Source: Thioalkalivibrio sp. ALJ7 (GTDB lineage: Bacteria > Pseudomonadota > Gammaproteobacteria > Ectothiorhodospirales > Ectothiorhodospiraceae). From it: a stretch of DNA of 58,756 nucleotides. Below are positions 54,484-58,756 of the stretch, one piece after another (position 1 is the first letter of the stretch; every line of letters starts with the position of its first letter). Made by a program: the position numbers and the translations under genes. Below the pieces are notes generated by a model, which was not told where the DNA came from, made no database searches, and worked only from the letters and a program-made list of their open reading frames with translations. The stretch lies in contig NZ_AQXQ01000003.1 of NCBI RefSeq assembly GCF_000376865.1, positions 1-58,756 on the forward strand, written 5' to 3'.

Positions 54484-54882
54484 TCAGGCCCCCTTCGGTC
54501 CGTAGTGCCGCACGGTCAGCGCGATGTTCACGGCAAACAGGATCATCGCACCCCATGCCATCGCACCACCGACCGCGACGGTCGGGTTATGGAACAGCAA
54601 CCAGCCCGCGACCATCACCCAGAGTCCGACGTTCGCCAAAAGGAACTGTGCGTGCCCCAACCGTTCGGAGAACAACGAGCGCCCTGAAAAACGAGGCAGC
54701 ACGTGCAGGCCCACGCCGTAGATCATCATGATCACGAATCCCAGCAGCATCAGGTGCCCATGGATGCGCGGCACGTTGCCCGGGATCAGCCCTGGCTGTG
54801 CCAGCCAGACGATGCCGAGCAGCCCGCCCAGCAGGGCGTAGATCAGGGCTGCGAGAATGAACATCCGGTTGCGAGGGTGCAT
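54484..54882 (-). CDS. Small four-helix membrane protein with paired histidines (NnrS/heme-copper-oxidase-I-like motif)
   Basis: A 132-residue protein with four predicted helices (~7-29, 41-63, 78-97, 104-124). Helix 2 reads RIHGHLMLLGFVIMMIYGVG, followed by LHVLPRFSG; histidines 41, 43, 60 and 77 are candidates for heme or metal binding. The pattern resembles part of NnrS (His...GF...VPNW) and of subunit I of heme-copper oxidases, but the protein is far too short for either. AAGGAG precedes the ATG at 54880-54882. It is first gene leftward of the FNR box. Function is unknown. Confidence 0.7.
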   Translation of the reverse strand: MHPRNRMFILAALIYALLGGLLGIVWLAQPGLIPGNVPRIHGHLMLLGFVIMMIYGVGLHVLPRFSGRSLFSERLGHAQFLLANVGLWVMVAGWLLFHNPTVAVGGAMAWGAMILFAVNIALTVRHYGPKGA

Positions 54883-54937
54883 GGAACGCTCCTTGTCGGG
54901 ATTTGCACAGCGTACTTTAAGTTATATTTGGCATACA

Positions 54938-54951
54938 TTGATCGAAATCAA
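54938..54951. promoter_or_regulatory. Perfect FNR/ANR/DNR-type box
   Basis: TTGAT-CGAA-ATCAA, an exact match to the palindromic consensus. It lies between divergent operons. Rightward, TAAAAG at 54973-54978 would be a -10 that puts the box centre near -40.5, the class II activation position. Leftward, TAAAGT (minus strand, 54914-54919) gives a box position near -37. Either FNR (oxygen) or DNR (NO) could bind. Confidence 0.88.
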
Positions 54952-55016
54952 GACGGCCATCAGCCGTTTCCGTAAAAGTCTTGCCTCAAGGTAACTTTCG
55001 AGACCCAAAACCCGCA

Positions 55017-55559
55017 ATGGACTTACACCTTCACAAGCCCATCCCTGGATTCCAGCAGCCTATCGAGCTGCTGCGGGCCTGCCATCGCAGGATCTTCAAC
55101 TCCCTGGATATCCTGGAGCGCCTGCCGGCACGTCTGCAGGACAACGGTGTCGATGAGGAGGCTCGCACTGCGGCGGACCGAATCCTCAAGTATTTCCACG
55201 AGGCGGCACCCAACCATCATGCGGATGAAGACGAAGATCTCTTCCCCCTCCTACGGCGCCATTGCGACCACCCCGAAAGCCACCCACAGCTTTGCGAATG
55301 GCTGGATCGCCTCACGGCCGAACACACCGAGATCGAGGCCGGCTGGGATCGCCTGGAGCCCGACCTGGAACGCATCGCAAGCGGTGAGCGGGCGGAGCTC
55401 ACCGGCGCCGCTGCGTGGATCGAGCAATACCGGGTTCACCTCGATCTGGAGGAACGCGCCGTGCTCCCGTTTGCCGAGTATCTGCTGGGGCCGGAGGACC
55501 GCCGCGCCATCGGCGCCTCGATGGCTGCTCGCCGTGGCATCCAGCCAACCGCCGATTGA
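55017..55559 (+). CDS. Hemerythrin HHE-domain protein
   Basis: A 180-residue helical protein with the hemerythrin di-iron pattern: FNSLDIL..., HHADEDEDLFPLLRRH, EHTEIE, and HLDLEERAVLPFAEYL. These give the His/Glu ligands in the expected order. Bacterial proteins of this kind bind O2 or protect against NO, and some repair iron-sulfur clusters. I chose the ATG at 55017; a TTG 36 bases earlier would fall at the predicted transcription start. First gene rightward of the FNR box. The next gene begins 8 nt after its stop. Confidence 0.88.
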   Translation: MDLHLHKPIPGFQQPIELLRACHRRIFNSLDILERLPARLQDNGVDEEARTAADRILKYFHEAAPNHHADEDEDLFPLLRRHCDHPESHPQLCEWLDRLTAEHTEIEAGWDRLEPDLERIASGERAELTGAAAWIEQYRVHLDLEERAVLPFAEYLLGPEDRRAIGASMAARRGIQPTAD

Positions 55560-55567
55560 ACCCTGAC

Positions 55568-56272
55568 ATGGCGGATTTTGTTCTCGATCTTCGCGGGCTG
55601 GCCGAACACGCCCATACCCGCGCCTACTACACCCTGCGAGAACTGCGCACCGCACAGGTCTTCGAGGTCTGGCTGGATCAAGAACCGAAGCTGCTGATGG
55701 ATGCGATCAGCCAGCAACTGCGCCATGCAATCCACTGGCAAACCCTTGCCGAAGGTCCACCGCTTTGGAAGCTCTCGGTGCAGCGCCGCGAAGACGTCGC
55801 CCCTGTGGATCTAGTGGATCTTCTGGAACGCGATCACCTGCGCATCGACCGCCTGTTCGCCAGCGCCCTGCACAAGGTCAATGCCGGCGACCTGGAGGGG
55901 GCCGCACCGGATTTCCACGCCTATGTGGATGGACTGCACCGTCACATCCAGGTGGAGAATGAAATGATCGTGCCGCTCCTCGACCTGCCCCGCAGCCCCA
56001 ATGGACAGGACCCGACCTCCATCATGCTGCGCGAACACGACGAGATCCTGGAACAGACCACGATGCTGGAGCACGAATTCAGCGAAGGCGTGGACGAAGC
56101 CTGGGCGGTGGCCCCGTTCTTCGCTCTGATCTCCGGGGCACTGGCAAAACACGAGGGCCGCGAGGAACAGAACCTGTTCCCACTCTGGAGTCGCGCCCTG
56201 CGCGAGCGTCCTGATGAAGCCGCTGAATTACTAGCCAGCGCACAATCCAGACTCGATGCCCAGAAGCGCTAA
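55568..56272 (+). CDS. DUF2249-hemerythrin fusion protein
   Basis: A 234-residue protein. Residues 1-~75 match DUF2249 (LDLRGLAEHAHTRAYYTLREL...LDQEPKLLMDAISQQL...GPPLWKLSVQRR), a TusA-like fold often encoded near denitrification and NO-response genes. Residues ~80-225 form a hemerythrin domain (DHLRIDRLF, HIQVENEMIVPLL, EHDEILEQ, HEGREEQNLFPLW). The pairing suggests a redox or NO-linked sulfur or thiol function, but the biochemistry is not established. Co-transcribed with the preceding hemerythrin. Confidence 0.85.
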   Translation: MADFVLDLRGLAEHAHTRAYYTLRELRTAQVFEVWLDQEPKLLMDAISQQLRHAIHWQTLAEGPPLWKLSVQRREDVAPVDLVDLLERDHLRIDRLFASALHKVNAGDLEGAAPDFHAYVDGLHRHIQVENEMIVPLLDLPRSPNGQDPTSIMLREHDEILEQTTMLEHEFSEGVDEAWAVAPFFALISGALAKHEGREEQNLFPLWSRALRERPDEAAELLASAQSRLDAQKR

Positions 56273-56350
56273 ACTCCCCAAAGCGATCGAGCACAAGCAC
56301 ATCCATAGCAGATCCTGCCCGCGACCAAGGACTCTCTACAGCGCGCTATA

Positions 56351-58492
56351 GTGGATCCGTTGAACCCTCCCCGCCCGGAAGTTGGCTTGCTCCCAAAGTT
56401 ACCCGCTCATGCTGTCGCGATCATCGTTGCCCTGTTGCTTGCCACAACAGTCAAGGCAGCCACCGAGCAATCCCCCACGCCGGACCCACTGATAGTCGCC
56501 CAGGACCACGCCTGGCCCCCGTTTGCCTTTCGCAACGACCACGGCCAGCCTCAAGGGCTTCTGGTGGACCTGTGGCAAGTGATCGGAGACGCCCTCGGAC
56601 GTCCCGTGGAGTTTCGCTTGGTGGACTGGCCGGAGACACTGGAGGTCGTACGCGAAGGTGAGGCCCAGGTACACGGTGGATTGATTGCCTCGCAGGAACG
56701 CCAAGAGTACCTGTCATTCAGTGAGCCACTGCTACCACTGCGCACCTTTGCCTTCGTACGCACAGGCACCCCCAACACCCGGTTGTCCGACCTGGGCCAG
56801 GAACCCGTTGGCGTGACGGCCGGGAGTTTCGAGCTGGAATACTTGCGCCGCGAACACCCGGATCTCGAGGCGCGAACCTACAACAACAATGAAAACATGA
56901 TCCAGGCCGCCGTGGACGGCGAGATCAATGCCTTCGTGGCCGATTATCCCGTCGCGATGTACCTGCTGGATCGCCACACCGTACCCGATCGGTTTCACCC
57001 GGTGGAACGCTTGTACGAGCAAGCTCTGCGAGCTGCGGTAGCTCACGGCAACGAAACACTGCTCGCCGAGATCGAGGGAGCCCTCGACACCATCGACGAG
57101 GCCCAGCTAAGACAGATCCAACAACGCTGGATCCATGGGCAAACCGTCACCCTCACACCCACTTGGGTAGCTCCGACACTGGCGGCCCTGATCCTGACGA
57201 GCCTGCTGGGCTATCTGTTGCTACTAGTACGCCAACGGCGACAACTGACCGAACGAATAAAGCAACGCACAGCCGAGCTGGATGAAGAACGCGAAATCTT
57301 TCGTACGCTCTCCGATCACTCGGCCGCCGGAGTATTCATCCTTCAGGGCAAGCATTTTACAACCGTCAACCAGGCCATGGCCCACATCCTGCGCCGGCCC
57401 CAATCCTCCCTGCTAAGCCAACCCTTCGAGGAATTCATACACCCGGATCACCGCCAAGCCGTCACGCAACGAGCACGCGACCGCCTGGCCGGCGAGGCCG
57501 TACCAGAGGAGTACGAAATCAAGCTGATCACCGCGGACGGCGAGCCCCGTTGGGCCGAACTGAACGCCGGGCGCGTACAGCTGCGATCAGGCCCGGCCAC
57601 AGTCGGAACAGTTTACGACACCACCCACCGCCGAATGCTGGAGGACCAGCTGCGCGCCAGCGAAACCAAATATCGGCAACTGGTCGAGAATGCCAGCGAC
57701 ATCATCTACACCCTGACGCCCGACGGCATTATCGATTACGCCTCACCTCAATGGACATCGGCCCTCGGTTACCCCATCGAAGAAGTCATCGGTACGCATA
57801 TCTCGGAATACATCTACGCGGACGACATGGATGCCTGTGGTGAATTCCTCCATCTGATCATTACCACGAAGGGCGAAAGCCAGGAGATCGAATACCGGAT
57901 CCGCCACCAGGACGGCAGCCTGCGCTGGCACATCTCCAGCGGCGCACCCATTCTCGATTCTCGAGGACAGACGATTGGATACGTCGGCGTGGCCCGCGAC
58001 AACACCGAGCGCCGACGCCTCCAGGAGGAGGTCGAATACCAGTCGCAATTCAATGCATTGCTGGCCAACCTCTCTTCGGATTTCGTCACTGCCCACGCCG
58101 AGATCATTGACGACCGGATCAACGCCGCGCTCGCGAGCATCGGGCAGTTCTTCGAAGTCGGCCGCGCCTATCTTTTCCGGTTATCACCGGAGGGCACACG
58201 CATGGACAACACCCACGAATGGTGCGCCCCTGGTGTTTTCTCGGTGATGCACGAATTGCGTGACGTGGAGCTGGCCAGCCTGCCGTGGTGGCAGGACCGC
58301 ATGCGCGCCATGCTTGCAGCGCGCCGCATGGTGAGCATCCCCGATGTGGCACAGCTACCCGAGGCTGCGAAGGTCGAGAGAGAACTATTCCAGGGACAAG
58401 GCATCCGCAGCCTGGTTTGCACCCCCATCCTGGCCGGGCAACAGGTGACCGGTTTTATCGGCATGGATGCTCTAGATGTGATCTCTCAATAG
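56351..58492 (+). pseudogene. SBP-PAS-PAS-GAF sensor protein truncated by IS481
   Basis: The native gene runs to 58476; the rest of the frame is IS sequence. It encodes a signal-like N-terminus, a solute-binding-protein family 3 domain (LIVAQDHAWPPFAFRNDHGQ...), a helix (PTLAALILTSLLGYLLLLV), two PAS domains (GVFILQGKHFTTVNQAM; NASDIIYTLTPDGIIDYASP) and a GAF domain cut in its last third (TGFIGMDAL). The IS adds a few codons and a TAG. The missing part probably held the output, by analogy a GGDEF/EAL pair, but that is inferred. The start is a GTG at 56351 with no good ribosome site. A truncated sensor could still fold but would lack its output. Confidence 0.85.
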
Positions 58493-58756
58493 GTTGTCCA
58501 CGGGACGACTCCGAAGGATGCTGAGTTTGCGGACTGAGCCATTCCCAAGGAGGACGCCCCGTGAACCTTCACCAAAATGCCTTAATGGGCCCCCGCGGTC
58601 GAGAGCGGATGGCTCGTCTGGTCGTGGATCACGGCCAGAGCCTTCGGGCCACGGCCCGCGCCGTTGGCGTGGATCCGAAGACCGTGCAGCGCTGGGTCCA
58701 GCGGTTCCAGGAGGCGGGCCGTTCAGGTCTTGTGGACCGTTCGTCCCGGCCGCGGC
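58477..58756 (+). mobile_element. IS481-family insertion sequence, 5' part
   Basis: The left terminal repeat begins at 58477 (TGTGatcTCTCAatAGGTTGTCC), directly after TCTAGA (58471-58476), an NCTAGN target. The element continues past the window edge. Its orientation matches the 3' part at 1-287. The targets differ (TCTAGA versus CCTAGG), so they are separate insertions. Confidence 0.92.
58561..58756 (+). CDS. IS481-family transposase, N-terminal fragment
   Basis: The first 65 codons of the transposase, cut by the window edge. AAGGAGG precedes the GTG at 58561. The fragment contains the N-terminal helix-turn-helix (RMARLVVDHGQSLRATARAV, then GVDPKTVQRWVQRF) that binds the terminal repeats, and the Arg/Ser segment LVDRSSRPR typical of IS481 members. 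Confidence 0.93.
   Translation, partial: MNLHQNALMGPRGRERMARLVVDHGQSLRATARAVGVDPKTVQRWVQRFQEAGRSGLVDRSSRPR

Overview
The window is GC-rich, densely coded DNA from a gammaproteobacterium. Local gene orders such as yceD-rpmF-plsX-fabH, uvrC-pgsA-tRNA-Gly-tRNA-Cys, recC-recB-recD and lexA-imuA-imuB fit that class. An sHdr/LbpA-like lipoyl protein, a stand-alone XPF-type nuclease and many c-di-GMP genes suggest a sulfur-oxidising Ectothiorhodospiraceae-type organism (Thioalkalivibrio-like). That genus guess is inference. Both ends of the window lie inside copies of an IS481-family element in the same orientation, so the window may be a stretch bounded by two IS copies, or a contig broken at them.

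Layout. 1-6.2 kb: IS481 3' end, a chemoreceptor, a palindromic repeat, an RhlE-like helicase, and a MASE3-PAS-GGDEF-EAL gene interrupted by an in-frame TGA. 6.3-13.5 kb: a small Rossmann protein, an archaeal-style XPF nuclease, and an RND efflux operon (adaptor, pump, outer-membrane channel). 13.7-24.4 kb: recC-recB-recD with 4-nt overlaps and a CNT nucleoside transporter. 24.4-34 kb: three more c-di-GMP proteins, a DUF302 protein, two small acidic proteins, and tRNA-Cys and tRNA-Gly. 34-40.8 kb: pgsA, uvrC, a family-5 uracil-DNA glycosylase, a CYTH protein, fabH, plsX, rpmF and yceD. 40.9-49 kb: two-subunit pyruvate carboxylase, yceF, a methyltransferase, a voltage-gated cation channel with an unusual filter, leuA and a divergent Lrp-type regulator. 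49-52.2 kb: an SOS operon lexA-imuA-imuB behind a near-perfect LexA box. 52.4-56.3 kb: rnk, then a divergent cluster centred on a perfect FNR/ANR/DNR-type box. 56.4 kb-end: a sensor gene truncated by IS481.

The most interesting candidate system is the FNR-box divergon (about 52.9-56.3 kb). Leftward it encodes a 4-TM protein with a histidine/LPRF motif, a lipoyl-carrier protein (LbpA/GcvH-like), a thioredoxin domain fused to a second membrane domain with the same motif, and a rhodanese. Rightward it encodes two hemerythrins, one fused to DUF2249. Together these suggest an oxygen- or NO-responsive membrane redox and sulfur-transfer module. A weaker FNR-like site sits between the DUF302 gene and the two small-protein genes.

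Other notable points: the IS481 transposase stop codon is supplied by the CTAG target; two long palindromic repeats and a separate short-inverted-repeat family are present; and c-di-GMP turnover genes are dense (five loci, one split and one truncated).
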